Part shown: piece by piece, positions 16,968 to 26,384 of the stretch | Numbering within the stretch: the stretch's first letter is position 1 | How the letters are laid out: each line of letters begins with the position of its first letter | Virus record (IMG/VR): IMGVR_UViG_3300022752_003478 | Span: 1 to 38,746 of that record | Strand: one strand, 5' to 3' | Source: a virus | DNA length: 38,746 nucleotides | Notes under the pieces: generated by a model | The model's input: only the letters and a program-made list of their open reading frames with translations | Databases searched by the model: none | Told to the model about the DNA's origin: nothing | Program-made: the position numbers and the translations under genes

Positions 16968-18247
16968 TTAAAAAGAATCAAATTGATGAATCCAAATATT
17001 TTTGTATCCTGCCCTGGATACATTTTCATGCTTGGCCTAACGGCAAGGTATTTCCCTGTTGTATGGCAGATAGTTCTATTCAGTTTAGTTCAACAGAAGA
17101 AGAGTCTGTAATTAAGATGATGAACGCAGATGAGTTCAAAAAGATAAGGCTCAACATGATGGACGAGAAACCTAGTCTAGCCTGTAAGAGATGCTATGAC
17201 TTAGAAAAGCATGGTATATGGAGCCTTAGAAAAAGTCATAACAAGGTACGAGGTGAAGAAAGTTTTGATCTAGTCAAGGCCACCAAAAAAGATGGATCAA
17301 TTGAAAACTTCAAGTTCAAATATATGGATATTAGGTTTAGTAATATCTGTAATATGAAATGCAGAACCTGTGGGCCTGAATGTAGTAGTCTCCACGCACA
17401 AGAATATACAGAAAAGAAATGGTCTAAGGAACATCTTAAGATATGGTTTAACATGGATAAGATCGTGGTCAACTGTAATGAAGATGGTAAGTTCATGGAG
17501 AAACTTAAACCGCACCTTGCTGATGTAGAGGAGGTTTATTTTGCAGGTGGTGAGAGTCTTATTACTCCAGAACACTACGAACTACTAGACTTTTGGATAG
17601 CACTTGAAAAGTTTGATGTTAATATTACCTATACTACGAATTTTAGTGTGTTCAAGTATAAAAAGAAAAACGTACTAGACTACTGGTCAAAGTTCAAAAC
17701 AGTGAAAATATATGCTAGCCTAGATGCTAATTACCAAGTTGCTGAATATCTACGCAAAGGTACAGTATGGAGCGATATTGAAAAGAATATACAAACAATT
17801 AAGAAGAAAGCACCTAATGTTACCTTTGCTCTTACACCTACGATCAGTATATGGAATGTACATAATTTTCCAGACATGTTTCAAGAGTGGTTAGACAAAG
17901 GCTACATCAATATAGACAGTGAATTAAGAATTAACCTGTTAACACATCCGTGGTGGGGTAATATCAATATCCTTCCTTATTTTTACAAGCAGCAGGTGGC
18001 AGAAAAGTGGCGTAAACTGCACGACGATCCTAAATTTCCACGTGAAGTGCATAATGCTTTTGGTGTTGTTTTGAACGCCTTAGAAGCAGATAAATCAGCT
18101 AAAAACGTAAAAAGCAATCCTGACGGATTGAAAGAATTTTTTGAAGAAAACAAAAAGACAGACGAAATACGGGGTGAAAGTTTGTTTCAGGTTATCCCCG
18201 AACTTAAGGACGTATACAAATGGACACTCGCAAACTCATCGAAATAA
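16964..18247 (+). CDS. N-terminal twitch-type radical SAM protein
   Basis: A 427-residue protein, third of the close paralogues. The auxiliary site is C14 (YFCILPWIHFHAWPNGK), C32/C33 and C74-x2-C77. The core is C129-x3-C133-x2-C136 (NICNMKCRTC) with VYFAGGESLIT. It diverges most in the C-terminal 150 residues, where it has THPWWGNINILPYFYKQQ in place of the SPSYYS/HPSYYS segment of the other two, so its substrate probably differs. The next gene starts 28 bases inside it. All cysteines expected for two [4Fe-4S] clusters are intact. Confidence 0.8.
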   Translation: MIKKNQIDESKYFCILPWIHFHAWPNGKVFPCCMADSSIQFSSTEEESVIKMMNADEFKKIRLNMMDEKPSLACKRCYDLEKHGIWSLRKSHNKVRGEESFDLVKATKKDGSIENFKFKYMDIRFSNICNMKCRTCGPECSSLHAQEYTEKKWSKEHLKIWFNMDKIVVNCNEDGKFMEKLKPHLADVEEVYFAGGESLITPEHYELLDFWIALEKFDVNITYTTNFSVFKYKKKNVLDYWSKFKTVKIYASLDANYQVAEYLRKGTVWSDIEKNIQTIKKKAPNVTFALTPTISIWNVHNFPDMFQEWLDKGYINIDSELRINLLTHPWWGNINILPYFYKQQVAEKWRKLHDDPKFPREVHNAFGVVLNALEADKSAKNVKSNPDGLKEFFEENKKTDEIRGESLFQVIPELKDVYKWTLANSSK

Positions 18248-19191
18248 AACAAAACAAAAAGTTTCTAGATATCACATGGCAGGTAAACAATTTCTGTAAC
18301 TATAAGTGCAGTTATTGTAATCCGGGAAACTATGAAGGCACGGCACGCAATGACAAAGACCTTGATATGTATCTAAATGGCATCAAGAATATTACTGCCA
18401 AATATCTTAAGAAAGGTTACAAGAATTTTAAGTTTTTCTTTAGTGGAGGGGAACCTACACTATGGCGTAATCTTATTCCTATCTGCGAATGGATCAAATC
18501 AGATTTGCCTAATTCAATAATCGCCCTGAACACTAACTTGAGTAGGCCCACCTCATGGTGGAAAAAGCATATTCATTTGTTTGATGATGTTGTTGGAAGT
18601 TTTCATATTGAATTTGCAGATCAAGAACGTTATAAACAAAATGCCATGTTCTTACATGATAAGTTAAATTATTTTAGTTGTAAGATGTTGATGCATGAAG
18701 AAAGATTTTGGGAGGTTGTTCAGTTTGGAGAAGAATTAAAGTTAATGCTGCCCAATTATTTTATTGAATGGACACCATTGTTTAACGAAATGACCTTAAA
18801 TGCTCGTCCCTGGGAATATAAAGATCCTAAGCATACAAAGTTTCTAGAAGAGCATAGTATTGATCAAAAGAGAACTGTCCCACAGAAGGTGATTAAGAAT
18901 CCGTTCTTTGCCATGGCCAAATGGGATGATCAAACTATTACAAGTATTAACAGCAATGAAATCACAGTAAAGCGTATGAACTTTTTTAAGGGTTGGGAGT
19001 GCTCCATAGGTGATTGTATTTGGATAAATCAAATTGGAATGATCAGTATGGGAACCTGTGGGCAGGTAAAAACTCTAGGACACATATCTGATGTAAAGAA
19101 TATTGGCCCACTGAAGATAACTTGTGAAAAGGAGCACTGTCATTGTGGCACAGATATTCTTATTCCAAAGAAAGCCGTAGCCGGAGTTTAA
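18220..19191 (+). CDS. radical SAM protein with C-terminal cysteine cluster
   Basis: A 323-residue radical-SAM protein of different layout: the catalytic motif is near the N terminus, C26-x3-C30-x2-C33 (NNFCNYKCSYCNPG), with FFFSGGEPTLW as the GGE motif, while a SPASM-like set of cysteines is C-terminal (WECSIGDC, GTCGQV, then CEKEHCHCG). This is the order usual for SPASM or twitch enzymes that modify peptides or sugars, and the opposite of the four preceding genes. It shares no N-terminal twitch. It abuts the B12-type gene with no intergenic base. A QueE-like assignment was considered, but the length and C-terminal cysteines argue against it. Confidence 0.75.
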   Translation: MDTRKLIEIKQNKKFLDITWQVNNFCNYKCSYCNPGNYEGTARNDKDLDMYLNGIKNITAKYLKKGYKNFKFFFSGGEPTLWRNLIPICEWIKSDLPNSIIALNTNLSRPTSWWKKHIHLFDDVVGSFHIEFADQERYKQNAMFLHDKLNYFSCKMLMHEERFWEVVQFGEELKLMLPNYFIEWTPLFNEMTLNARPWEYKDPKHTKFLEEHSIDQKRTVPQKVIKNPFFAMAKWDDQTITSINSNEITVKRMNFFKGWECSIGDCIWINQIGMISMGTCGQVKTLGHISDVKNIGPLKITCEKEHCHCGTDILIPKKAVAGV

Positions 19192-21420
19192 ATGGATTTT
19201 ACGCTAAGACATCTTGCAAATGACAACATAAAACCTAAAGAACGTCCTACAGAGGACGTAGCAGATTTACGCCATAGAAGTATGATGGATGCGATCGCAC
19301 CATATGCTAAACCAACAGAGCAAAAAAATCTTACTCCTGTTTATATAAATTATAAAACTAGGAATACCAAATTAGCTCTAGTGCTTTGTCCAGAATGGAG
19401 TCCCTATATGCCTCCTTTTAGTCTTGCTCGGTTAAGTGGTGTTGCCAAGAGTGCAGGATATGAAACTCATATTTTTGATCTCAATGTAAAGGCCTATAGA
19501 AAATTTAGAGATGATTGGTGGCCTAATAAAAAAATACCTTTTAGGCTTTGGGACCCAAGTGCTAGTTGGAGATGGTTAGGTGAAACTTATCATAGAGATG
19601 TCCATCCTTTATTAGAACCTTTACTTGAGGAACATGTTACAAAAATTATAAATCTTGATCCTGATGTTGTGGGGTTTAGTTTATACTACATATCTGAGGA
19701 ACCCAGCAAATGGATGGCACGTGAACTTAAACGACGAGCACCTCATATAAAAATAGCAGTAGGAGGACCAACTGTTCATAAGAGTTGGTTTGATATCAGG
19801 CCTGAATATGATTATGTTGTAGTTGGTGAAGGTGAAGGAAATCTACTTCTGATGTTAGAAGAAATTGAAGAAAAGAAGCAAGTAGAATATCCAAGAATTT
19901 TAAAACAGCCAGAAGAGGAACGTATTAATCTAAACAATATGCCCATGCCTGATTATGAGAGTATTGATTTTAGTTTATATGATTTACCAAACGGGGTAAA
20001 CAGTGAAATTAGTAGAGGATGTACAGCCAAATGTAGTTTCTGTGAAGAAACACATTTTTGGAAATATAGACAGCGTCAGGCAGTAGATCTTGTAACAGAA
20101 GTTGAATGGCTTTACTACAATAAAGGTACAGATATCATTTGGTTTATTGATAGTCTTGTAAATGGTAATATCAAAGAACTTCGTGCATTTGCTCTTGCAC
20201 TTAAAAGTAAAGGATTAAAGGTTAGATGGACAGGATATGCTAGATGCGACGGGAGGATGGATTTACAGTATCTTCAAGATCTAGCAGATGGCGGTTGTCT
20301 CATGTTTAACTTTGGAGTAGAGTCTGGTAGTCAAAGAGTCTTGGATGATATGCACAAAGGTGTAACCATTCGAGAGATGGAACAAAACTTTAAAGATTGT
20401 AAGACTGTAGGTATTTGGTGTGCTACAAATTGGATCGTAGGATTTCCTACAGAAAAATTTCAGGACTTCGCAGATAGTATAACCTTTCTTTGGCGGATGA
20501 GAAATAATAATATCAACAATGTAGGTGCAGGTGTTGGATTTGCACAAGGTCCAGAAACACTTACAGGACAAAATCCTCATAGATTCAATTTAAGTTTCCA
20601 AAAATATCTTACTCATTGGATTACCAAAGATTTCTCTATGGGCGGCACCCATGTAATGATGCGAGTTAAGTCCTTTCATATATTTCTTGATATGATGAGA
20701 GGTACTACACAGGCTTCTTTCAGTTATCCTGTAAGATTTAATCTAGCCAAAGAACATTATAAAATTCGTCTACATGAACCTAGTTTTAATAGAGAAGTTG
20801 AATATGAAAAATTTGATTACAATATAATCAATGTAGATATTAATCCTTATGCAAATACAATGATTAATGAAATGTGGGTATTCTTTAGGATGCTATGGCG
20901 TACTAGAGGTGGATACGATGCTACTATATTATTCAACCCGGAAATTGATGAAAGGGAGTTCGGATCTACTTATGGACCACACGGATTAACAGCAGTATAC
21001 AAATTTAGTATTACCAAAGACGGAAAATGGAAGGCAGACTTTGATATTAATTTTAAGCAATTACCTAATCCAGATGATAGGTTTAAAAACAATGAGCCAA
21101 AAAGAATGGGTCCTTTCTTTGCTGTAGACTTTACAAGATTACAGAGTAATGCTGCAAGGCGTTCACGTAAATTGTCTAGGCCTCCCTGGTCAGTTGAAGA
21201 TGGCAGATCAGATAAGGACTATGGAGATTTACTAAATGAAGAAGTGGAGTTAAATCCTAAAACAGACTTTACATTTAATTTTCATTATAAGGGAACAGGA
21301 GACTGGAGCAATCATTTAGATTACGTGATAGATGTGCCTAATCAAAGCACCATGGACGCTATACCTGAAAAAGAGGCAGAAAATTTAAACAAGATGATAT
21401 TTGTCAAGAAGGAATCATGA
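19192..21420 (+). CDS. B12-binding-domain radical SAM protein
   Basis: A 742-residue protein. Residues about 58-230 form a cobalamin-binding-like Rossmann domain (LALVLCPEWSPYMPPFSLAR, then DPDVVGFSLYYISEEPSKW, IAVGGPTVHKSW and YVVVGEGEGN). Many members of this class lack the DxHxxG cobalt-ligand motif, and I do not see one here. The radical-SAM motif is C277-x3-C281-x2-C284 (SRGCTAKCSFCEETHFW). Residues about 490-742 are an extra domain I cannot assign. Class members methylate unactivated carbons or remodel rings. In this operon a methylation, rearrangement or cyclisation on a sugar, lipid or peptide is possible, but the substrate is unknown. Confidence 0.8.
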   Translation: MDFTLRHLANDNIKPKERPTEDVADLRHRSMMDAIAPYAKPTEQKNLTPVYINYKTRNTKLALVLCPEWSPYMPPFSLARLSGVAKSAGYETHIFDLNVKAYRKFRDDWWPNKKIPFRLWDPSASWRWLGETYHRDVHPLLEPLLEEHVTKIINLDPDVVGFSLYYISEEPSKWMARELKRRAPHIKIAVGGPTVHKSWFDIRPEYDYVVVGEGEGNLLLMLEEIEEKKQVEYPRILKQPEEERINLNNMPMPDYESIDFSLYDLPNGVNSEISRGCTAKCSFCEETHFWKYRQRQAVDLVTEVEWLYYNKGTDIIWFIDSLVNGNIKELRAFALALKSKGLKVRWTGYARCDGRMDLQYLQDLADGGCLMFNFGVESGSQRVLDDMHKGVTIREMEQNFKDCKTVGIWCATNWIVGFPTEKFQDFADSITFLWRMRNNNINNVGAGVGFAQGPETLTGQNPHRFNLSFQKYLTHWITKDFSMGGTHVMMRVKSFHIFLDMMRGTTQASFSYPVRFNLAKEHYKIRLHEPSFNREVEYEKFDYNIINVDINPYANTMINEMWVFFRMLWRTRGGYDATILFNPEIDEREFGSTYGPHGLTAVYKFSITKDGKWKADFDINFKQLPNPDDRFKNNEPKRMGPFFAVDFTRLQSNAARRSRKLSRPPWSVEDGRSDKDYGDLLNEEVELNPKTDFTFNFHYKGTGDWSNHLDYVIDVPNQSTMDAIPEKEAENLNKMIFVKKES

Positions 21421-22160
21421 ATAAAATTTTATTAATTTCAGGGTGTAGTCATGCTGCTGGAGCAGAAATAGACGGAAGTAAGGACAGTAAATTTAATAGA
21501 GAATTTAGTTTTGGAAATCAACTTGCAAGACTTTTGGGGAGGAAACCTGTTAATGTTGCATCTAGTGGAGGTACAAATGCTACTATTCTAAGAAGTATTA
21601 TGCATTGGATTCAAGAAAATACAAATGAACAAGATGTTATGGTCCTAGCATCATGGACGGAAAGCACAAGGATGGAAATTCCTATATCTTATGAAAAAAC
21701 AAGCGATTGGGAAAAAGAAGGAAACTATGCAGATTATGCGTCACCCCACAATAAGCATTTTGTTAAACTGAATATGGGGTGGAAGGGTTTAAACGATTGG
21801 GAAAAAGAAATCATCGAAAGGGTGTATCCTATTATGGTTTTTCATGAGTTATATCTACAGATATCCTGTGCTCATATAGTATTGGCTTTACATAATTTTT
21901 TAAAAAATAAACAGATTCCGCACCTAATGACAAATTCTATGTATATGTTCAATGATGATTTTAGATTAGATCCATATCTATCTGAAATTGCTCCTAAGAA
22001 TTATTACATGATGAGAGATAATGAACAGTGTTTTTATCAAAAATATAAAAATCTAGGATACACAAATCCTAAGGCTACATATTGGCATCATGGACCGGAT
22101 GCTCACGAAGCCTATGCAAAAGAATTATATACCTATATAAATACATTTTTAACAAGTTGA
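21417..22160 (+). CDS. SGNH-hydrolase-like protein
   Basis: A 247-residue protein with the block order of the SGNH/GDSL fold: ISGCSHAAGAE with candidate nucleophile S11, SSGGTNATI around N54, and a C-terminal GPDAHEAYAK supplying Asp and His. The DVMVLASWTESTRMEI segment fits the block that precedes the third catalytic region. Family members are esterases or O-acyl transferases/hydrolases on glycans and lipids. Two further SGNH-like genes (28687 and 34137) share GCS at the N terminus but little else. Its ATG overlaps the stop of the B12 enzyme by four bases. Removal or transfer of acyl groups on the modified glycan is a reasonable guess. Confidence 0.65.
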   Translation: MNKILLISGCSHAAGAEIDGSKDSKFNREFSFGNQLARLLGRKPVNVASSGGTNATILRSIMHWIQENTNEQDVMVLASWTESTRMEIPISYEKTSDWEKEGNYADYASPHNKHFVKLNMGWKGLNDWEKEIIERVYPIMVFHELYLQISCAHIVLALHNFLKNKQIPHLMTNSMYMFNDDFRLDPYLSEIAPKNYYMMRDNEQCFYQKYKNLGYTNPKATYWHHGPDAHEAYAKELYTYINTFLTS

Positions 22161-22161
22161 T

Positions 22162-23568
22162 ATGCCAGTTTCAGTACCGTTCTATTATGATTATGTTTTA
22201 CCAAACATTTGCTTGCCAAATGCAACTCCTCCTCAGATGGGTATTATAAACTATATACATACATTATATTCTAATAAACTAAATCAACAAAGTTATTTTG
22301 ATTGTGATATTGATGATCCTAAAGGCCCTATGATGGGGTTATTAGGTGGACAGTTTGGCTACATGCCTAACAGTATTTGGAATAATGGCACTTATCTTTC
22401 ACAAGATTGTTTTTCAAGTCATATAGATGTGCAAAACAATTCTATGTTTTTTGGGAAACAACGTTTTAAAAAATATGTATATCCGATTAAGGTTAATTTA
22501 CATTTTCAGGATTTCACAGGGGTAAATCAAAATCGGTATTCAAGATTAGAGGGCGAATATTTTTGGAAATATATGTCTGAAGAGGCTCTCATAGATGCTA
22601 GAAGAAAGCAGTCTGTTATTTTATTGGATTGGGCCAATGAAAATTTTATTGAAAAACATGAATTTGATAATTTTCATAAAAGTTTAGACAGGTGTCAAAT
22701 TGATAAATCTCAGATTATACTTACAATCAATAGTTTTAATGCAGATGAAGTATATAACTCATGGTACCAAGAGCACGAACGTAAGGTCACAGTTGTAAAT
22801 TTACCATTCTTAATTTATCATACTTCGTATCATTATAATATTTCAAAATCAGGTTTTACTCCTGACATAATATTTAGATCTACTAGGAACAAACAGAGAG
22901 AATTCTATTTCACCTATAAAATAAAAAGGGCGAGAGAACATAGAATTAATATCCTTTACAAGTTAGCAGCAGATCAATGCCTCGATAAGGCAGATTGGTC
23001 ATTGCTTGATAAAGAAGGACTGAATAGGGGTGTTAATTTACATCGATATGGTTTCGCTCACGATCCGAATCTAATTCAATCAATAAATGCCAAGGTACCG
23101 AAAACACTAATAGACGAACCAACCGCTTCAAATGATAATACTCATGGATGGAGTGAAGTAAACTTCAAACCTTATCTAAACAGTTATTTTTACCTTTGTA
23201 CAGAAACATATCATCATGCTCCTTATAAGTCTCTAACAGAGAAAATATTTAAACCTTTGGCTAACTTCAAACCGATAATATTTTATGGCCCACAGGGCTC
23301 TTTAGAAATACTGAGAAAACTAGGATTTCAAACTTTTTCACCACATATAGATGAAAGTTATGATAATGAGTCTGACGATAATAGAAGGATGCATATGGTC
23401 TGTGCCGAAGTTCATCGCCTCTGCCAAATGACTCCAGAACAAATACATCAGTGGTATTGGGACATGGAAGAAATATATTACCATAATAGAAAGACTCTAC
23501 TAGAATTTTACGAACGGCCAGAATATGTAGGGCCTATTGTGAACTTATTACACGAGAGAACAAGATAA
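22162..23568 (+). CDS. putative glycosyltransferase, TEK-motif family
   Basis: A 468-residue protein. The C-terminal third has SYFYLCTETYHHAPYKSLTE, followed by KIFKPLANFKPIIFYGPQGS and LEILRKLGFQTF, then DESYDNESDDNRRMH. This 'vtEt......TEKifKp...kpfi..g..g.L..L...GF.tf....DEsYD' pattern resembles the nucleotide-sugar-binding half of fucosyltransferase-like (GT-B) proteins. An R-rich segment KIKRAREHRINILYKLA around residues 253-269 corresponds to the step between the two domains. Two relatives lie at 30110 and 34925. Activity and sugar are not determinable. It starts one base after the preceding stop and ends in a one-base TAATG overlap with the RmlC-like gene. Confidence 0.5.
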   Translation: MPVSVPFYYDYVLPNICLPNATPPQMGIINYIHTLYSNKLNQQSYFDCDIDDPKGPMMGLLGGQFGYMPNSIWNNGTYLSQDCFSSHIDVQNNSMFFGKQRFKKYVYPIKVNLHFQDFTGVNQNRYSRLEGEYFWKYMSEEALIDARRKQSVILLDWANENFIEKHEFDNFHKSLDRCQIDKSQIILTINSFNADEVYNSWYQEHERKVTVVNLPFLIYHTSYHYNISKSGFTPDIIFRSTRNKQREFYFTYKIKRAREHRINILYKLAADQCLDKADWSLLDKEGLNRGVNLHRYGFAHDPNLIQSINAKVPKTLIDEPTASNDNTHGWSEVNFKPYLNSYFYLCTETYHHAPYKSLTEKIFKPLANFKPIIFYGPQGSLEILRKLGFQTFSPHIDESYDNESDDNRRMHMVCAEVHRLCQMTPEQIHQWYWDMEEIYYHNRKTLLEFYERPEYVGPIVNLLHERTR

Positions 23569-24113
23569 TGAACTACAAATTATTGCCTTGGAATAATTTT
23601 GAAATAAGTTATCTTAGAACATTTCCTTTAGATGTCCCTGTCTATACACCTTCAATTTATAGAGAATACAGAGGTGAAATTTTTACCACCTTTCAAAACA
23701 AAGAACATCCTGTTATGGATTTGCTGCCTAACGATGTTGTTATACATTCAAGGTTTTCTAGATCAAACAAGGAAGTGTTACGTGGTCTTCACTACGATAA
23801 TAAAACTTGGAAATTGGTTCAAGCCCTTGTAGGAGAAATTTATCTAGTGATTTTAGATCTAAGAGAAGATTCAACTACATATGGTAAATGGGAATCATAT
23901 ATTCTATCAGAAAGAACAAGGGATCAAGTTTTAGTACCACCGAACTTTGCCAATGGCCATTATGCTCTAACTGACTGTATATTTCATTATAATCTTTTCT
24001 ATCAAGGTGAGTATGTAGATGAATCAGCACAGGGAGTCATAAAATGGAACGACAAAAGATTTGGCATAGAGTGGCCAACTGAAAGTCCAATACTGCAAAA
24101 GAGAGACAGATGA
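23568..24113 (+). CDS. RmlC-like sugar 3,5-epimerase
   Basis: A 181-residue cupin-fold enzyme, family length. SRSNKEVLRGLHYDN (66-78) is the RmlC signature with catalytic H75; WKLVQALVGEIYLVILDLRE follows as in dTDP-4-dehydrorhamnose 3,5-epimerases, and VPPNFANGHYALTD matches the 'P.gfAHGf..l' loop, although the family's usual His-Gly order is altered (NGHY). Epimerises a 4-keto nucleotide sugar at C3 and/or C5, or C3 only in some relatives. No RmlA or RmlB partner is in the window, so the substrate may come from the host or from another nucleotide (GDP- or CDP-) route using the neighbouring SDR enzymes. Confidence 0.75.
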   Translation: MNYKLLPWNNFEISYLRTFPLDVPVYTPSIYREYRGEIFTTFQNKEHPVMDLLPNDVVIHSRFSRSNKEVLRGLHYDNKTWKLVQALVGEIYLVILDLREDSTTYGKWESYILSERTRDQVLVPPNFANGHYALTDCIFHYNLFYQGEYVDESAQGVIKWNDKRFGIEWPTESPILQKRDR

Positions 24114-24739
24114 TTGAAAATTTAGAACAATATCAGATAATAAGGGACAATTTTTGTACCAAGGAAGATCTTTTAGAGTTTGAAAACCTTATAGTAAAAC
24201 ATTGGGAAGATGCCAAGATTAGAGGACCAGTTCATTTATCAAATGGTAATGAAGAACAACTAATAGAAATTTTCAAAAGGATTGATAAAAATGATTGGGT
24301 ATTCTCTACATGGAGAAGTCACTATCATGCTTATCTAAAAGGTCTAGATCCAAGTTGGATTGAGGATCAGATACTGCAAGGTAAATCTATTACTATCTGT
24401 AATCATGAACAAGGATTTTATTCTAGTGCCATCGTGGGTGGAACGCTACCTATTGCACTAGGAGTTGCGATTGGATTAAAAAGACAGCAGTCTAATAAAA
24501 AAGTTTGGTGCTTTATCGGTGATATGTGTTTTGAAACAGGTGGGTTTTATGAAGTACATAAGTACGCTAGAAATTTTGACATTCCATTATATTTTGTGGT
24601 TGAAGATAATGATATATCTACTTACACACCTACAGTGCATACATGGAATAAAAAAAGAGATTTACCTAGCGATGTAATTAGATACTGTTATAGGTCTAAG
24701 TACCCGCACTACGGATCTGGAAAATGGATAGCATTTTAG
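24110..24739 (+). CDS. thiamine-diphosphate enzyme, E1-alpha-like (PP domain)
   Basis: A 209-residue protein carrying the diphosphate-binding half of a dehydrogenase-E1/transketolase-type ThDP enzyme. AIVGGTLPIALGVAIGLK matches the E1-alpha 'ivG...plg.G.A.a.k', and CFIGDMCFETGGFYEVHKYA with YFVVEDNDIST gives the GD(G/M)...N metal site (G137, D138, N167), Gly to Met in the third position being the oddity. E1-alpha subunits are usually about 320 residues, so this is a minimal version. The pyrimidine-binding half is a separate gene at 29571, five genes downstream. Together they could transfer a two-carbon unit or acetyl group, as in branched-sugar biosynthesis; this is inference. Confidence 0.7.
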   Translation: MIENLEQYQIIRDNFCTKEDLLEFENLIVKHWEDAKIRGPVHLSNGNEEQLIEIFKRIDKNDWVFSTWRSHYHAYLKGLDPSWIEDQILQGKSITICNHEQGFYSSAIVGGTLPIALGVAIGLKRQQSNKKVWCFIGDMCFETGGFYEVHKYARNFDIPLYFVVEDNDISTYTPTVHTWNKKRDLPSDVIRYCYRSKYPHYGSGKWIAF

Positions 24740-24746
24740 GATTAAT

Positions 24747-26384
24747 ATGGAAATTGAAAATAAAACAATTTTGATTACAGGAGCGAATGGACTGGTAGGT
24801 GTTCCTACTGTTATACAATGTCTTGAAGAAGGAGCAGCAAAAGTTATTGCCGTAGATCTAGTAGAAGGACAGGACCTTAGGCTACTCAAGAAAAAATATC
24901 CAGATCGACTAAGTGTTGTTCTAACAGATCTTACAGAGTACCAAAACTGTAAAAGCCTATTTTTAGACAACAAAATAAATTATGTGCTACATCTTGCAGG
25001 TATCAAAGGTAGCCCAATAAGAGCAAAGAATAGCCCTGCTGACTACTTTTTTCCTATGTTAATGTTTAACACCAATATGATTAAACTGGCACATGAATAT
25101 AATGTTGATTGGTTTGTATTTTTATCTAGTGTTGGAGTATATCAACCTGCTGATGTGATGCATGAAGATGATATTTGGACCACAATGCCTAGCCCTAATG
25201 ATTGGTATCCTGGATGGGCTAAACGATGCGGTGAATTGGCTATAGAAACTCTCCAAAAGCAATACGGATGGAATAAGGTAACTGTTATACGTCCTGCAAA
25301 TATTTTCGGTGAAAATGATAATTTTAGTCCAGATGCTACAGTTGTAGCCAGCAATGTATGGAAATTATTTAATGAGCAAGGAGACACTATAACCTGTTGG
25401 GGTGACGGTAGTGCTAAGAGAGATTTTGTATTTGCTAGAGACGTAGCCAAGGCAACTTTAGATGTAATTAAAAAAGAAGTTCAAGACACAATAAATTTTG
25501 GTTCAGGTCATGCTCGTAGCATTAAAGAAACAATCGAAACTCTAGTAGAGGCCTACAAGAAAATATTTAAAAAGCCTAAGACTATCGTATGGGATACCAG
25601 TAAACCAAATGGAGACCTACACCGATGCCTAGGTGATGTAAAGCAAAGAAAATACAACATATTGCCTACTACTGATTTTCAAAAGGCTCTAATGTTAACA
25701 ATTTTAGGGTATAAAAGAAAGTCAAGAGATTTTATAAAACTAAAAGTAAATGGATTTCATATAGGACATGTCAGTGAAATTATTGAAGATTGGGATACCT
25801 TTGAATCTATTATAAGCGATTTGCCTGATTTTGATTCTGCTGAGTTTTATAGATATAGGAATCAAATCAAAGAACAAAGAGTGCCTTGGGAAATTGACCT
25901 TGATGAAATTCCTCAACGTAGACAAGACATTAAGGACAATGATTGGCACATTCATCAGCAGTGGTATGTTACCTATAAGGGAATTAATGGTAAAGATAGA
26001 TATTTCCAAAGGCAAATAGAAAATTTTGTATCTGTCATCTATCCTGAAATAGATATGTCTAAAAGAAATATATCATATAACGACATGTTTACAATTTATA
26101 AAGACGATGACTTTATTGAACTTCATCAAGATGGATTTAACAAAGGTAGATTATGTGTAATTTTGATTTACCTTAGTGATGTAACTGATACAGATGTTGG
26201 TGGAGAATTAGTAATTAAGGACAGACAAGGTAATCTAATTCCTGTCGCCTGTGATAAAGGAAACTATGTAATTCTGGACTTTACAAAGTACAATCTTCAT
26301 CATGCTGTGTCTCCTGTAAAGAATAATTTTATTAGACGAGCCTACCTAGCGTTTGTCTATAATAACGACTTAAGGAATGATTAA
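24747..26384 (+). CDS. SDR nucleotide-sugar enzyme fused to 2OG-Fe(II) oxygenase
   Basis: A 545-residue fusion. Residues 1-310 form an extended SDR: ILITGANGLVGVP with GxxGxxG at 12-18, RPANIFGE, GDGSAKRDFVFARDV. The usual YxxxK catalytic pair is not intact: the local sequence is DWYPGWAKRCGE, with Y154 five, not four, residues before K159. Residues about 420-545 are a prolyl-hydroxylase-like 2-oxoglutarate oxygenase: IELHQDGFNKGR (H460, D462), VGGELVI, LHHAVSPVKNNFIRR with the distal His (518/519) and the 2OG-binding Arg. Fusion suggests sequential NAD(P)- and O2/2OG-dependent chemistry on one sugar nucleotide or on its glycoside. Starts seven bases after the previous gene. Confidence 0.75.
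   Translation: MEIENKTILITGANGLVGVPTVIQCLEEGAAKVIAVDLVEGQDLRLLKKKYPDRLSVVLTDLTEYQNCKSLFLDNKINYVLHLAGIKGSPIRAKNSPADYFFPMLMFNTNMIKLAHEYNVDWFVFLSSVGVYQPADVMHEDDIWTTMPSPNDWYPGWAKRCGELAIETLQKQYGWNKVTVIRPANIFGENDNFSPDATVVASNVWKLFNEQGDTITCWGDGSAKRDFVFARDVAKATLDVIKKEVQDTINFGSGHARSIKETIETLVEAYKKIFKKPKTIVWDTSKPNGDLHRCLGDVKQRKYNILPTTDFQKALMLTILGYKRKSRDFIKLKVNGFHIGHVSEIIEDWDTFESIISDLPDFDSAEFYRYRNQIKEQRVPWEIDLDEIPQRRQDIKDNDWHIHQQWYVTYKGINGKDRYFQRQIENFVSVIYPEIDMSKRNISYNDMFTIYKDDDFIELHQDGFNKGRLCVILIYLSDVTDTDVGGELVIKDRQGNLIPVACDKGNYVILDFTKYNLHHAVSPVKNNFIRRAYLAFVYNNDLRND

Noticed and set aside
18220-19191. QueE (7-carboxy-7-deazaguanine synthase) identity for the fifth radical-SAM gene
   Set aside because: Too long and carries a C-terminal cysteine cluster; no other queuosine or archaeosine gene is nearby.
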